Part shown: piece by piece, positions 27,201 to 38,206 of the stretch | How the letters are laid out: each line of letters begins with the position of its first letter | Position numbering within the stretch: the stretch's first letter is position 1 | The notes under the pieces: model-generated | Databases searched by the model: none | Told to the model about the DNA's origin: nothing | Seen by the model: only the letters and a program-made list of their open reading frames with translations | Program-made: the position numbers and the translations under genes | Origin: Floccularia luteovirens | Taxonomy: Eukaryota; Basidiomycota; Agaricomycetes; Agaricales; Squamanitaceae | Assembly: GCA_009739215.1 (NCBI GenBank) | Contig: VSJF01000011.1 | Coordinates: 1,178,001 to 1,242,000 of the forward strand | Length of the DNA: 64,000 bases | Reading direction: 5' to 3'

Positions 27201-27635
27201 GGTCCATGTTGACACGATTATGTTGCCAATAATCTATATGGTTAGTCCTTGGCGATTGTATTCGGACCAAACCCCATTAAAAAGTGCTTTTTAGTATTCC
27301 GCATGGATGTCCGTCGGTGTAAACTCGACGATCACGTCCAGCATTATTGTTGGTCTTATTTCTCAACTCTGGTTGAGGAAAGTACCACCCTGGATGGTAC
27401 AAGAAATATAATTATATTCTCGGTGGCGCCCTCGACGGCGGTGCCCAGGTCATGATATTCGTATTGTCTTTCGCAGTATTTGGTGCTTCCGGTGTCGAGA
27501 GACCTTTCCCCACCGTAAGCTCCATATCCTACTTATCAATTCGTTTGACATACTAATTGTTCTCTTGAAAAGTGGGCAGGAAACCCTGGCAAAGGAAACG
27601 TCGACTATTGTAATGGAAATGGAGCTCTGGATTAA
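24248..27635 (+). CDS. Oligopeptide transporter, OPT family (copy 1), with two +1 breaks
   Basis: Many-exon gene for an OPT-family proton-coupled oligopeptide transporter of the plasma membrane. An acidic cytoplasmic N-terminus (about 100 residues, DVSRFVVDVRDDGDFALTFR) precedes repeated membrane helices. OPT hallmarks: FFPRRTWA, NPGPFTIKEHA, STAAGGSSAVQNFAVQRLYY, LLRPLTVYPSEMVYW, GMFCYEVIPAYIFPLLNG, TNLFGGTDGNEGLGLLSISF, ALNQ-type loop, KYKEAPWWWYV, LKMGQYLKIPPRVMFLTQVW, NSAAVTWSLAKELYG, and the C-terminal NPGKGNVDYCNGNGALD. At least a dozen short introns join in frame. One extra base at 26688-26689 (after VVSTS) and one at 27382 (after LRK) break the frame; the tandem copy, intact at both places, shows the expected reading. 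No in-frame stop otherwise. Confidence 0.9.
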
Positions 27636-29358
27636 GTATTTTCTCAACAATCCTCCCCACTGTATATCGTTTTATGGATTTATTTTTGTGTATTTTGAAG
27701 ATTTCGGAATAAATAATGAATTAAAGGAAACTGCTTCCGCATTCAATGATGAGAAACTGAAACCCAACTGTTGCATGCTGCCCTCGTTAAATCAGTGCTG
27801 GATAGCTCGTTACCTCGAGCAACTGCATAGCGATACTATTTTTACATGGTAAACAAGTGCATCCTGCTTAACCGCTAAGAAGCACGACCTTAGGGGTAGA
27901 GGTGTAAACATGGTTTTATGTCAAACAACTTCAGTTCCAACAGTTTCAAATTCAACGTGCAGCCTTTGTCAATTGATTGAAAGGATTTGTCCTTGCATTA
28001 AATATCTCCTCTGAACTTGCATTGAATCACATCAGGACAAGCTACAATCAGCTGGCTGTATATTGGAACGAATGGTACCCTTTTAGTATCGTAGGTAGCG
28101 TTGGAGTTTTGACTCACATTCACTTGCCAGACTTCCAATGGTATACAGTAGCCAAGAGTTGTACAAGTACATCATATATACAAACAACAAGCCAAAATTC
28201 CATTTCCGACTCTTCACTTCAGATTTGTTTATGTTGTTTCTTGGAGACGGTTTACCTGGCTCATCACTGTCTTATACAACGTCCAAGTATGTTCTCTCAT
28301 TTACTCGAAGCTCGATGGTGTCTTGACTCGAGAACATACACAGCAGTAGCCCAATTCGAGATTGCTCCGGGCGCTGCGGATGTATTTATATACGAGTATG
28401 GGGACGCGAAAATAGTTCGTGATTCGTGATTATTAGTTGTGCGCTCGCATTGTTCAGTCCTCATGAGATTTTTTGACTCGTAAGCCAGACACATTCAGGG
28501 GTAATTGGTCGAACATCTCTGTTGTATTGAAAAATTCTCACCCAGGAGCCTTTATGAACACCTAATTTGAAAGATAAGATTTCTCTTTTGGATCTGCGCA
28601 ACACGCCATCGCGGAGCGATAGTACGTAATTGATAATAATAAAAAAGATACCCACCACGCTGCAGCGCAGTTGCTAGGTCACAAGCATCCATTCCATTAA
28701 TGGCTACAAACTTTATTGTAGGGGAATGTCATCGAGCAACTGGACTTATGGAAGTGGAGAAATTCTCAAAAGTTCAAAACGAGTTGTCTGGTTAAGCGTG
28801 ACTCACGAGCCTTTTTCGGTGATAAGACGACAGAACCTCGGGTTAGATAGGGCCAGATGTACCAGTTTATTTGCTTCGTTGTCTATTTATGGCCCGTTTT
28901 CGGTCTCTACTTTTTATAGTCTTATCTTGTCCTTCGTGCGACGACACCGACACAACTTGTTATAGGTGGTGGAAGACACGATGTCAAACCACAAGGCCTC
29001 TCTGCTCCTCCTGGAGTATTTCGGATGGTTCGTACGGTGCTGTACCTGGTCCAGAGTCGAAATACTGAAACCACGATGATTTGTACGGGCTTAAACAGTT
29101 TATTCCATAAACACTGATGCAACTCCTCTAATAGATTCAAAATATTCGGTCCTCTGTATTCGTGTGCCTCATCTGATTTGGCCATTAGTAACGTCGAGAA
29201 GTCACCAAGACTTTTTTTAAATCAGTCCTGCAATAGCCTGGCAAGGACGCACATGGGTTACTTAGAGGGTTTGGAATCGGACGGAAGGGGTGGGGGTGGG
29301 CCTTTAAATACGAGCTTGATTGTTTCCGATTCCTTGGGCTTTACCTCCGTCTGGTAAG
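27636..29358. other. Intergenic between the two OPT copies
   Basis: 1.7 kb with several short open frames, the longest a plus-strand frame at 27977-28429 of mixed hydrophobic composition that matches no family. No exon chain could be supported. The sequence may include decayed material from the duplication. GGGGTGGGGGTGGG near 29290 is simple sequence just upstream of copy 2. Confidence 0.45.
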
Positions 29359-32300
29359 ATGGCCTCCTGAGACCTGGCAGAATCTCCTATTAAGGATTCA
29401 AAAGCTGACTTTGATGTTTCCAGCGATGAAAAAGTTCTCCATCACTCGGACAGCATCGAGATTGCGGATGAAAAAGGACTCTCTGACACCTCTTCAGACC
29501 TCGATGATGTGGTCATGCTCAATGGCGAACCCATTGTTACTACTGGAAAAGATGTATCACGTTTCGTGGTTGACATCAGAGACGATGAAGATGCTGCATT
29601 AACATTCAGGTCTATCACTCTTGGAACCGTCTTTGCTGGGCTAGGGGCAACCTCATTCCAGGTTGGTATTAAACTTAATTGAACGGAATGTATCTCTGAT
29701 TATTTGTCTTCAGATCTACAATTTTAAGCCTATCCAAATGAGCGTCTCGACTGTCTTCCTGTTGCTCCTGATCTTCACAGCCGGAAATGTCTGGGCAGCT
29801 GTGGTTCCCAGGCGTTCTTGGGCTATTGGGAGGCTCTCCTTCCTCGGACCTTGCTTCCACTTCCTCAATCCCGGACCGTTTACTATCAAGGAGGTAAGAT
29901 TTATCCATTTCAATGTCACCTTCTATCAATAGCTCAACGACGATTATAGCATGCAGTAGCTTCTCTTGTTGCATCCACAGCAGCTGGAGGAAGTTCTGCA
30001 GTCCAAAACTTCGCGGTACAACGGGTATGTCAACCGCCTACTGTCATACTATGAGTATATTTAAGGTAAAGTTCAAAAGCTCTACTATGACACTCATGTC
30101 GGGGCTATCACTTCTGTACTGGCAACTTTCTCAAAGGCTTGCTTTGGGTAAGCCGAGGGCCTATATTACCTTTTCTTCCCTTGCTCATTTGACCCTAGGT
30201 ATGGTCTTGTCGGACTGCTACGTCCCTTGACTGTTTACCCCTCTGAGATGGTGTATTGGGGTGTAAGTGCTGTGCACCTGGATGTTGTGACTCTTCGTCT
30301 TAATCTCTTCGTATAGAATTTACCTACTGTATCGGTCTTCCAAGGTGGGCAGTTCCCGATAACGCATATATTCCACTCCAATTTCAGCCCTCCATTTCGA
30401 CAATGCAGCAAACCACAAACGTGTCAAGCTGTTTTGGTATTCGTTCGTGGGGATGTTCTGTTACGAAATCATCCCTGCATACATTTTCCCACTTCTTAAC
30501 GGTATCAACATATTCTGTTTGGCGTCACAAAAGGCATCGCAGAATACCATCGATATTTTCACCAACCTTTTCGGTGGCACGGACGGAAATGAAGGTCTTG
30601 GTTTGTTCAGTATATCCTTTGATTGGTAATATATCGGTTCTACGTAAGTGTGATGTATTTATCTATAACATCTGCTGTACACTCACACACCAAATCACCG
30701 GAAAGTTATATGAGTTTGCCTTTGGTTCAACAAGGTATTTAAATAATTCAATCGTTACTTCATTGCTCAAACATTGCATTTCCACAGCTAACACATGGAT
30801 CGGAATTTTTGTCTGTTACATTGCCATCATGGGAATATACTATTCCAACGTCTGGAACGTGCGTCTTTAGGTATAAGTTCTGATATCAATCTGATGGACT
30901 TCTTTTTAATGCGATAGTCTCTTGCATTCCCAATGCTTTCGACCTCCCTATTCTCTCAGAACGGTTCTATATTTGATCAATCTGCTGTTTTTGGTTCAAC
31001 GTTTGCTCTCAATCAAACCGCATTGAACGAAGTAGGACTTCCCGCTCTAACGGGTTCAAACGCCTGGAACAACTTGACAGCAAATCTTGCAGTAGGCTTT
31101 ACATACTCCTCGTGTTATTCATTGCTAAGCATCACGCCACCTAGATTGGCGGTTTGATTGCACATGTATTCTTATTTTGGGGACCATATGCCAAAGAGTC
31201 TTTCAAGCTCGCGTACAATGGAACGCAACCTGACCCTCATTACCGGGTCTGTTACCTCCTCATATGCAATGAGTAGGGCGCTGACTTTGAGTATCGTAAT
31301 AGGCAATGAAGAAATACAAGAAAGCGCCATGGTGGTGGTATGTGATACTTCTCGTTTTGTCCTTCATTGCTGGTGAGTATGCAGTTGAGACTGTTTGAAT
31401 ATAGACTTACTGAATTACAAACAGGTTTGATTGTGGTATTGAAGGGCCAAACAACTCTCCCCTGGTGGTCATACCTCGTCGCTTTGATATTGGGTGGTTT
31501 CGTCACAGTATGTTGATTTATAAAATTTTATTGAAAAGCTTTAATTAAATCATAACTCACCAGCCATTCTCAACTCTTCTATTCGCATGAATGGGTAGCG
31601 GAGTCGATACATCCCAGATAATGAAAATGGTCGCAGGTGCGATTAACCCAGGACGACCGGTGGCTAATCTTTATGTAAAGAGACATCATGTCGTAGGTAC
31701 ATATCTGAGCTGACAGACATGTGTATAGTTCTCCATGTGGAGCCACGACGTTGTCTCGACATCTATCAACCTAGCTGGTGACCTGAAAATGGGACAATAC
31801 CTAAAGATCCCGCCTCGTGTGATGTTCCTTACACAGGTGTGGGGTACCATTCTTGGTATGGAAATCTTGATCCCTTTTGCGACCGAGATCTAATATTGGT
31901 ACATTGGTATTTGTAGGTGCTGTTATTAACTACGGTGCGTGAAAATAGCCTCCAGATCCATATCAACAGCAATTTGACTGACTGCGGATTAGTTGTTATG
32001 ATTTCTGTTGTGGATGCTCAGCGGGACGTACTGCTTAGCCCAACCGGTACCAATGTATGGAGTGGACAAGTGCCTCAAGGTTTGAACAGCGCAGCCGTAA
32101 CCTGGTCCTTGGCAAAACAACTTTATGGACCTAACGGCCCATACTTCATGATCCCGATGAGTCTAATTGTTGGAATGGTCCCGACTTTCTTCCAGTGGCT
32201 AATTTGGAAGGTGAAGGGTTTTACCATTTCATTGTTGTAAAGCCCAGCTCATTTTGAGTTCACTTATAGCGTTGGCCGAAGATTGGACCTGTCGAAGTAG

Positions 32301-32717
32301 ATAGTATCTTGTTACCAATTATTTATTCGGTTAGTATCTCGAATCGTATCAGTGATGACTTGGTCATAAAAGTGCTATAGTACTCTGCATGGATGTCCGT
32401 TGGTGTCAACTCAACGATCACGTCCAGCATTATTGTTGGTCTTATTTCCCAACTCTGGTTGCGGAAATATCACCCCGGATGGTACAAGAAATATAATTAT
32501 ATTCTTGGCGGTGCCCTCGACGGTGGTGCTCAGGTCATGATTTTCCTTTTGTCCTTTGCTGTCTTTGGTGCATCTGGTGTTGAAAGGGACTTCCCAACTG
32601 TAAGTCCTTCTTTTACCTCTGTACTCAATAGGATGGGTTAATAATTTCTAATAGTGGGCAGGGAACCCGGGTGTAGGAAATGTCGACTACTGTAATGGGA
32701 ATGGTGCCTTGGATTGA
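29359..32717 (+). pseudogene. Oligopeptide transporter, OPT family (copy 2), three in-frame stops
   Basis: Tandem paralogue of the upstream OPT gene with the same exon-intron layout and about 80 percent similar protein. All hallmarks are present (NPGPFTIKE, AAGGSSAVQNFAVQR, IIPAYIFPLLNG, KMGQYLKIPPRV, NPGVGNVDYCNGNGALD). Unlike copy 1 it has no one-base frame break. It has three stop codons in the reading frame: TGA at codon 4 (29368-29370), TAA at 30627-30629 where copy 1 has CAA (Gln), and TGA at 31588-31590 where copy 1 has CGA (Arg). The last two fit C-to-T change. Probably a recent pseudogene; the frame is otherwise preserved and splice sites remain intact, so selection has only lately relaxed, or stop readthrough or consensus error is involved. 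Confidence 0.8.
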
Positions 32718-32870
32718 GCCTTTCATCTTTTCTTCTTTTCTATAAGCGCGTTTTTTGTCTGAAATCTGTGATGTATTATTTCATGAATACCGGGATGAAT
32801 AAGCTGTAGATGAATCGATTTATGTTTGGAGCGTATGCATTCATGTCTGTCACGTGTTGCCTCTTAAATA

Positions 32871-34059
32871 ATGCCTAATTTGAATGTAATCACTTCAAAT
32901 ACATCTCAAATGCCTGCTACACAATCAACTCATCGCACACCCCTGAAGCGCGTGTCGCAAGGCTCCTTGTTTGCTCTCTCCCGCTCTGGTGCATATCCAG
33001 ATGCCCCACATGGCCTCGGATTCCTGGAGCCCGCAATGTCCGAGCTCCTTGACGAAACGGATGCATTACAGTCAAATGTGGAAGGCATGAAGAAACTCAG
33101 CGATTCACTGACAACTTTCAATGAATCATTCGCGAGTTGGCTTTATATCATGAACATGAACGCGCTTACAACGGATTGGCCGGAGGTACGTCCCGTAAAA
33201 TTAGATCAGGGGAGTAATGAATGAAAGGTTCCACCATAATCTTTCTTAGGCACCTACGAGCGCGTCTTTCCATCTAGCGAAACGAAGGGCAGGTTGCTAT
33301 CCAGTTGCTATCTCGCAATATCACTCTTTTCCTGACTTCTCTTTGATCGTCAGAGCAAGACGCAATAGCTGCGACTGAAGCTCTCAAGGCCCGTAATATT
33401 GCTGCACGCGAGGCTGAAATTGCCGCATCGATTGCTGATAGAACAGCAATGACAGAGGCTACTGATGTAGACTCAACATTCGCTGGTAACACAACCACGA
33501 ATATATCGGCACAGTCGAGCAATAAGCCAGCAACAGCTTCTAAAAAGAAGAAAGGTAAAACAAAGTTGAGCGCAAAGGAGAAAAAAGAACGAAATGTAAG
33601 TTCATTTATCACATGATGAGATTATCTTATTCCAGTGGTCAGGTTGAGTTGGAAAAGATTATATCATGTTTGCCCCTCGAATTCCGAGGCAGTGATCCGG
33701 TAACGTTTACTTTGTCTAATTGTAACTTCAAGCTAAGTAACATGTCAGAACTTTGCGACGCAACATGGAATCTGTTATCGAGGGAATCATGGATGCTCCA
33801 AATCAAAGTGTCAAGCGTCAGTCTTGTTTAATTTTACTATACATCACAACTTAATTTTCATGGCAACAGTGACAGATCTCATTGCACCACCCGAATTAAA
33901 CCAAGCCAGGGTTAATAAATGCCTGATCGCGTTGGTGAACAGGAAAGTCGTCCGAAAAAACAACACTACCGTATGTAGAAATCCTGTTTCTCTGCCTTCT
34001 TATCCCTCCTCACTCTTCTACAGGGAACAGTCCTATATCAATGGCAAGGCGTCCTATAG
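32871..34059 (+). CDS. dam1: DASH complex subunit Dam1 with C-terminal extension
   Basis: Kinetochore protein of the DASH ring, coupling kinetochores to microtubules. The Dam1 core lies at about residues 20-125: TPLKRVSQGSLFALSRS, LEPAMSELLDETDAL, KLSDSLTTFNESFASWLY, MNMNALTTDWPEAPTS, LAKRRA. After an Ala-rich coiled coil and a KKKKGKTKLSAKEKKER basic stretch, further exons add KIISCLPLEFRGSDP, NMESVIEGIMDAPNQS, LTDLIAPPELNQARVNKCLI and a terminal LYQWQGVL, which reads like a small winged-helix-type module. Exons are joined by short introns; the junction at 33749-33750 needs one base dropped to keep TLRRNMES in frame. Upstream ATG at 32871 is used. Assignment of the core is firm; the extension is described from sequence only. 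Confidence 0.8.
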
Positions 34060-34426
34060 AAATAGACCAAGATTGAGTGCACGCAACTTATGATGTCTAT
34101 AGTCCATCCACTGTATCCTTGTTTTTATAATAACTTAATTTGTATTCTTCCAGCCATTCAATGACGTTTGTGGTATACTGATATACTGTTTCGTGTCTGA
34201 TTAGTCAAATACCTGAAGGTAAATCAGTCATTTATTGCCTCTTTGAGACAGAATCTTCAGGCTTTCTAACATCAATCGGAAGGGGAAGTCTACAGCTTGT
34301 GGGTCAGAGAGTATGATGATATATGGGATTTACACTGACATAGCCCGACAGACCAGACTGCACTCCTGATAATACAGTGAGAAGCAAGTCAGATAAAAAT
34401 ATATCACAATATTGACTTACCGCATA

Positions 34427-35020
34427 TAACTTCGCGGCGGAGCTTTCTGCGTTATATAGAGATATGTGTACAGAACACGAGAGGAAGAGGCTTCTCTGGC
34501 TATTAGTCCTATAACAAGAAACGTTACTGGGATAATAAGCAACTCACTAGAAACCAGACAGAACATTTAAAGTCCGGTCGTCCATTCCAGCATAGTTGCC
34601 CAAGATAATGGCAACAGACCAAAGTGTGAAACTTTCTAAGCCATTCTTTGAAAGTATCAGTAACACACCAAATAAATAATGTTGGGAACCAACAAAGTGA
34701 GCGCCTTCCATTCTTGCAACGTGCGCTGCTACGTCTGGTTTGACGCGCTTGTCTTCGCGCATTCGGGCAACGTTGGTTCGGGGATTGACACTTCATATAT
34801 ATTTTGATTCATACATGATGTATATATGAGATGAGTCAACTCACTTATCATAACCGATTGACCTGATGATAGTGTATGACTAGAATGCAAATGTCGATAA
34901 TCGTCAATAACATGCATTGAGAAAATAACACACCTTCAATGCCAGTGGATAATATGCCAATAACCACAGTGCTGGAATTGAATACAGGGACAATGGACTT
35001 GTAAGTGACAGTTGCTGCAT
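34427..35020 (-). CDS. MAPEG-like membrane protein A
   Basis: Small membrane protein of the MAPEG type (microsomal glutathione transferase/eicosanoid group), paralogous to the gene just upstream. Order: SPLSLYSIPALWLLAYYPLA (first membrane segment), NPRTNVARM, DVAAHVARMEGAHF, WSVAIILGNYAGMDDRTLN, and SRVLYTYLYIT near the C-terminus, the expected R-x-L-Y-x-x-x-Y-I motif. Start ATG at 35020, stop at 34427. Four introns are inferred; one uses a weak donor after GAHFV. The last junction (34489-34490) needs one base dropped to match the paralogue. Catalytic activity cannot be judged from sequence. Confidence 0.6.
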
Positions 35021-35492
35021 TTTCACCAGTAGTCGAAAGGATGGGAGCAGGTTCGGAGATGAAATGCACTATTTAATGTGAAATATACCTTTTATAAATG
35101 TTTGCATCTGTGTCAATCAGTAGAAGATGTTGATCTTTCATGCGTAAAAACACGTTGAATGTGATTGGAGGCAATAGGCGACGGAAATGCGAAAATTCCC
35201 AACAACTTGCATCAATCATTCACATATCTGCACTATTTGACATTTCATATCAAATTCATTCTAATAGAGACGAGTTTTGGGCTTTAATATCTTGTATTCC
35301 CGTGTATACAAATCTGTATCCAGAAGAGCCTCTTAGCGCTGTGCCAATTTATTCGCGGATTTTATGAGCAGAGTCAAGGGCATCGCTATGTCAAGATGTT
35401 ATTGATGACGTTTCTACATGGCGAAACAAAAAACACATACACAAAGAAGTGAAGAATATGACTGATCTGATCAACAATCTCTAGGTTAGCTA

Positions 35493-36135
35493 CTAATCCT
35501 TCCCAGATAGGGATGGCCATACCTGAGCCAACCCTTAGCGACAGTTCCGTGATTGATGTATACATGATTATACAGCAACCTAGTGAAAATGCTATAAACG
35601 ATCAGGAATTAGTATCAGAAAAGACCAAGTCAGTGGGCAATACAAACTAGGCAGCAGAGACTTTGTTAAGAAGACGATTGTCCAATCCTGCAAAATTGCC
35701 TGCGATCTACAGATGTAGCCAATTTAGACTGTTGAGGTCCACGAAAACAATCGGTAAGAAATCTGACGCACAATAGCGGCGAACCAAAGTGGAAGAGCCT
35801 CGTTTCCATTCAAATGGGCGCCTTCCATTCTTTCTACACGGTCTGCCAGGGAGGCTGGAATACCTTTGTTATTTGCAAACTTTCTTGTATTGGAACGCGG
35901 TTGCATACTTTAAATAGCATATAAACACCAGTTTTGACTTTTGGATAAAGAAATGAGCTCTGACGCACTTATTATATCCAGCCGTTTTGTCGATGGTCAG
36001 GAACTGCAAGTAGTTTAGTCTAAGTCATTAGCAAAAGACATGAGATCGTACCTTCATTGTCATAGGGTAGAAACTGGTAAACCATACCACGGGGATGGAG
36101 TACAGGGACAGTGGGCTATCGAAGGTGTGGGGCAT
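35493..36135 (-). CDS. MAPEG-like membrane protein B
   Basis: Paralogue of protein A with a clean frame. Exons give SPLSLYSIPVVWFTSFYPMT (membrane segment), FLTIDKTAGYNN, MQPRSNTRKF, RVERMEGAHLNGNEALPLW, IAGNFAGLDNRLLNKVSAAY and IFTRLLYNHVYINHGTVAKG. The ERMEGAH, N-x-x-LPLW and R-x-L-Y-N patterns are typical of MAPEG-type proteins, which act in membranes in glutathione-linked detoxification or lipid-mediator chemistry. Introns are short; the donor before the last exon is TA-GTTTGT. The tandem arrangement with A, same strand and same structure, indicates local duplication. Substrate unknown. Confidence 0.65.
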
Positions 36136-36833
36136 GTTGGGTGAAGGATAATACAGTCTGGGTGAATACGAAATTCCTCATTATATTCGGGAAGCAGCCG
36201 GCTTCATTGCATGCGAACCGTTACTTTCAATAGTATGAAAATCCAAAAATAGTTGTTGGCTACCATCCATGTGAATGCGAATCTAGATGTGAGAAATTCA
36301 AGACTCACGACAGGTCACAGGAAGTTTGGGGTCCCGTTTACTGGAATCTAGTTATTGTCCTTTCAAATACAACAGAAGTTTGTATGTCTGTAGGTCAAGT
36401 TCCTAGCTCAGCTGTGAGATCAGCGTACTCCTCCGTTATCGGTTCTTTTTAGTAAAGGGCGAAGGGCACTAAGTCACTTGATTCAGTGGCTGAAACTGTT
36501 AACGTCTTGAGAAAGAGTTGTTCAGCGTCAAATATTACACTGACAGGGTCCATAATTCAATTATCAACTGGCAACTGCTTGATTATCAATCAAAATCTAT
36601 TGCCTGCAAATTGTTGTCAACTGCACATTGAACTATACAGTCTAGACTTAAAGCTTAGAACCAATAACTAAGCAGAGTGTTTAATCAGCAGTGTTGTAGT
36701 GTGGTACCTTTCAATCGCCTCGATAGGCCTAGAAGCTTCTAATTTATATATACTCGACCAACCATATACACAACAAACTTAGCATATAATGCATAAATAC
36801 CGGAGCTTGTAAAGCTAGCTTGAATTTATACCA
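36136..36833. other. Intergenic, no gene supported
   Basis: About 700 bases between divergent genes (MAPEG-like B on minus, double GFA on plus). It must hold both promoters. TTTATATATACTCG near 36740-36755 is a possible TATA element for the plus-strand gene. Nothing else recognised. Confidence 0.45.
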
Positions 36834-37940
36834 ATGAATACATACATCGAAGCAAGCTGCCATTGTCACCTCAACAATTTTAGGGTTGCATTTCTGACTT
36901 CAGAATTTCCAATTCCCACACAACTCTGCCACTGTAACTCATGTCGTCATACCACTGGTCTCCTTGTCGCACACCATGTTCGCATCCAAGGTCGTCCGAT
37001 CTCATTAACAGCCGATAAACCCGCATCTCTCGAAGGTTTGACTGCATACAAGTCATCTCCACAAGTGACGAGATATTTTTGTGAGGTTTGCGGAGCACAT
37101 ATTCTCTGGAGAAGCACGGGAATTGATCCCCAATGGCGTGTTGCAGTGGGCATCTTGGAGAAAACGGAAGGTATTATTAAAGTCAATGAACACATTCACA
37201 TTTGCGACACAGTAGATGGGGGGATCGCAGATCATCTTCGAGAGATTGGAGGCGTCAAGCTTCCAAGGTACAAACAAGGAAATGGCTCCCCAATACTGCC
37301 GTTACGTTGGAGGGGAGATAGTCCAGGAATTCCAAGAGGCACCGAGGAGATCGGTTTGCCTGCTTATTGCCATTGCAAAGCAATTAGCTTCCAAATTAGC
37401 AGACCATCACAAGAGTCCTCCGATCCCTACTCTCCATATCCAGATCTCCTTCTCCCATACGATATCACACATCTTTCGAAAATAAGGAATAGCGAAGACC
37501 GTAAATGGTGGCTGCGGCCAGCTGGAGCCGAATTTCCAACAAAATATTTGGCAGGCCACTGCGCTTGTGAATCTTGTCGGACAACTAGTGGATTTGAGAT
37601 CCAAAGTTGGGCATTCATTCCGCTGGTCAATATTATAGCCCCCAAAACCACGAGACAAATTGAATTGAAGTCCGGTGAATCGAGGCCAAAGCATTTGAAG
37701 CAATACATATCCAGCCCGGGCCGTTACCGGGAGTTTTGCGGGAATTGCGGGGCTACAGTGTTCTGGTGGGAAATGGGGCGACCAGACGTCATTGACGTGT
37801 CGGTTGGGCTAGTTGATGAAAGTATATGCGGTGCAAGAGCTGAAGGGTGGCTTGAATGGCACAAACATCGAGTTAGTTTTTCTGAAGAGGCACTTGACCA
37901 GAGGATGGTTAGTGGGTTGTTATCAGGTTTGAAAGAATAG
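36834..37940 (+). CDS. Double GFA/CENP-V-type zinc protein
   Basis: Intronless 368-residue protein with two GFA (glutathione-dependent formaldehyde-activating; CENP-V-type) domains. Domain 1 is about residues 5-125: ASCHCHLNNF, LCHCNSCRHTTG, YFCEVCGAHILW. Domain 2 is about 170-345: AYCHCKAISFQI, GHCACESCRTTSG, EFCGNCGATVFWW. Each set of Cys residues forms the zinc-binding pattern of the family. The family includes glutathione-linked formaldehyde detoxification proteins, but many members are of unknown function and the substrate cannot be inferred. Two domains in one chain, rather than the usual single domain of about 130-150 residues, account for the length. No frame breaks. Confidence 0.88.
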   Translation: MNTYIEASCHCHLNNFRVAFLTSEFPIPTQLCHCNSCRHTTGLLVAHHVRIQGRPISLTADKPASLEGLTAYKSSPQVTRYFCEVCGAHILWRSTGIDPQWRVAVGILEKTEGIIKVNEHIHICDTVDGGIADHLREIGGVKLPRYKQGNGSPILPLRWRGDSPGIPRGTEEIGLPAYCHCKAISFQISRPSQESSDPYSPYPDLLLPYDITHLSKIRNSEDRKWWLRPAGAEFPTKYLAGHCACESCRTTSGFEIQSWAFIPLVNIIAPKTTRQIELKSGESRPKHLKQYISSPGRYREFCGNCGATVFWWEMGRPDVIDVSVGLVDESICGARAEGWLEWHKHRVSFSEEALDQRMVSGLLSGLKE

Positions 37941-38206
37941 AGGGATTGTTTGGCACGGAGGATAATGGAAAACAAAGAAATTCCCAGGGTCGCCGGAAAT
38001 ACTGCTTATATTGATGATGTCAAGAAATTTGTGTTTTGTACAATATCCGTGATGATTTCGAACTCTTCACATATGTGCGGGTCAACATCTTTACAATCAC
38101 CTCTGCGGACTCTCGGAACCCAGCCACCGGACAAATAAAAGCAAAGGTCTGCAATGCTGTCGCTTCGTGTTTTGCGCATGTTCCTCTAAAGCAGCATCGT
38201 CTCTCA

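Noticed and set aside
27977..28429. Plus-strand 150-codon frame between the OPT genes.
   Set aside because: Mixed hydrophobic composition without a recognisable family; stays unassigned.
30627..30629. Stop codon TAA at a Gln position suggested a changed genetic code (TAA = Gln).
   Set aside because: TAA clearly ends other genes here (TFIIE alpha, GH53, GH16, ubc4), and TGA and TAG also act as stops, so the code is standard.
35690..35770. Frame loss in MAPEG-like B after LPLWFAAI.
   Set aside because: The acceptor ending CTGTAG restores IAGNFAGLD in frame.
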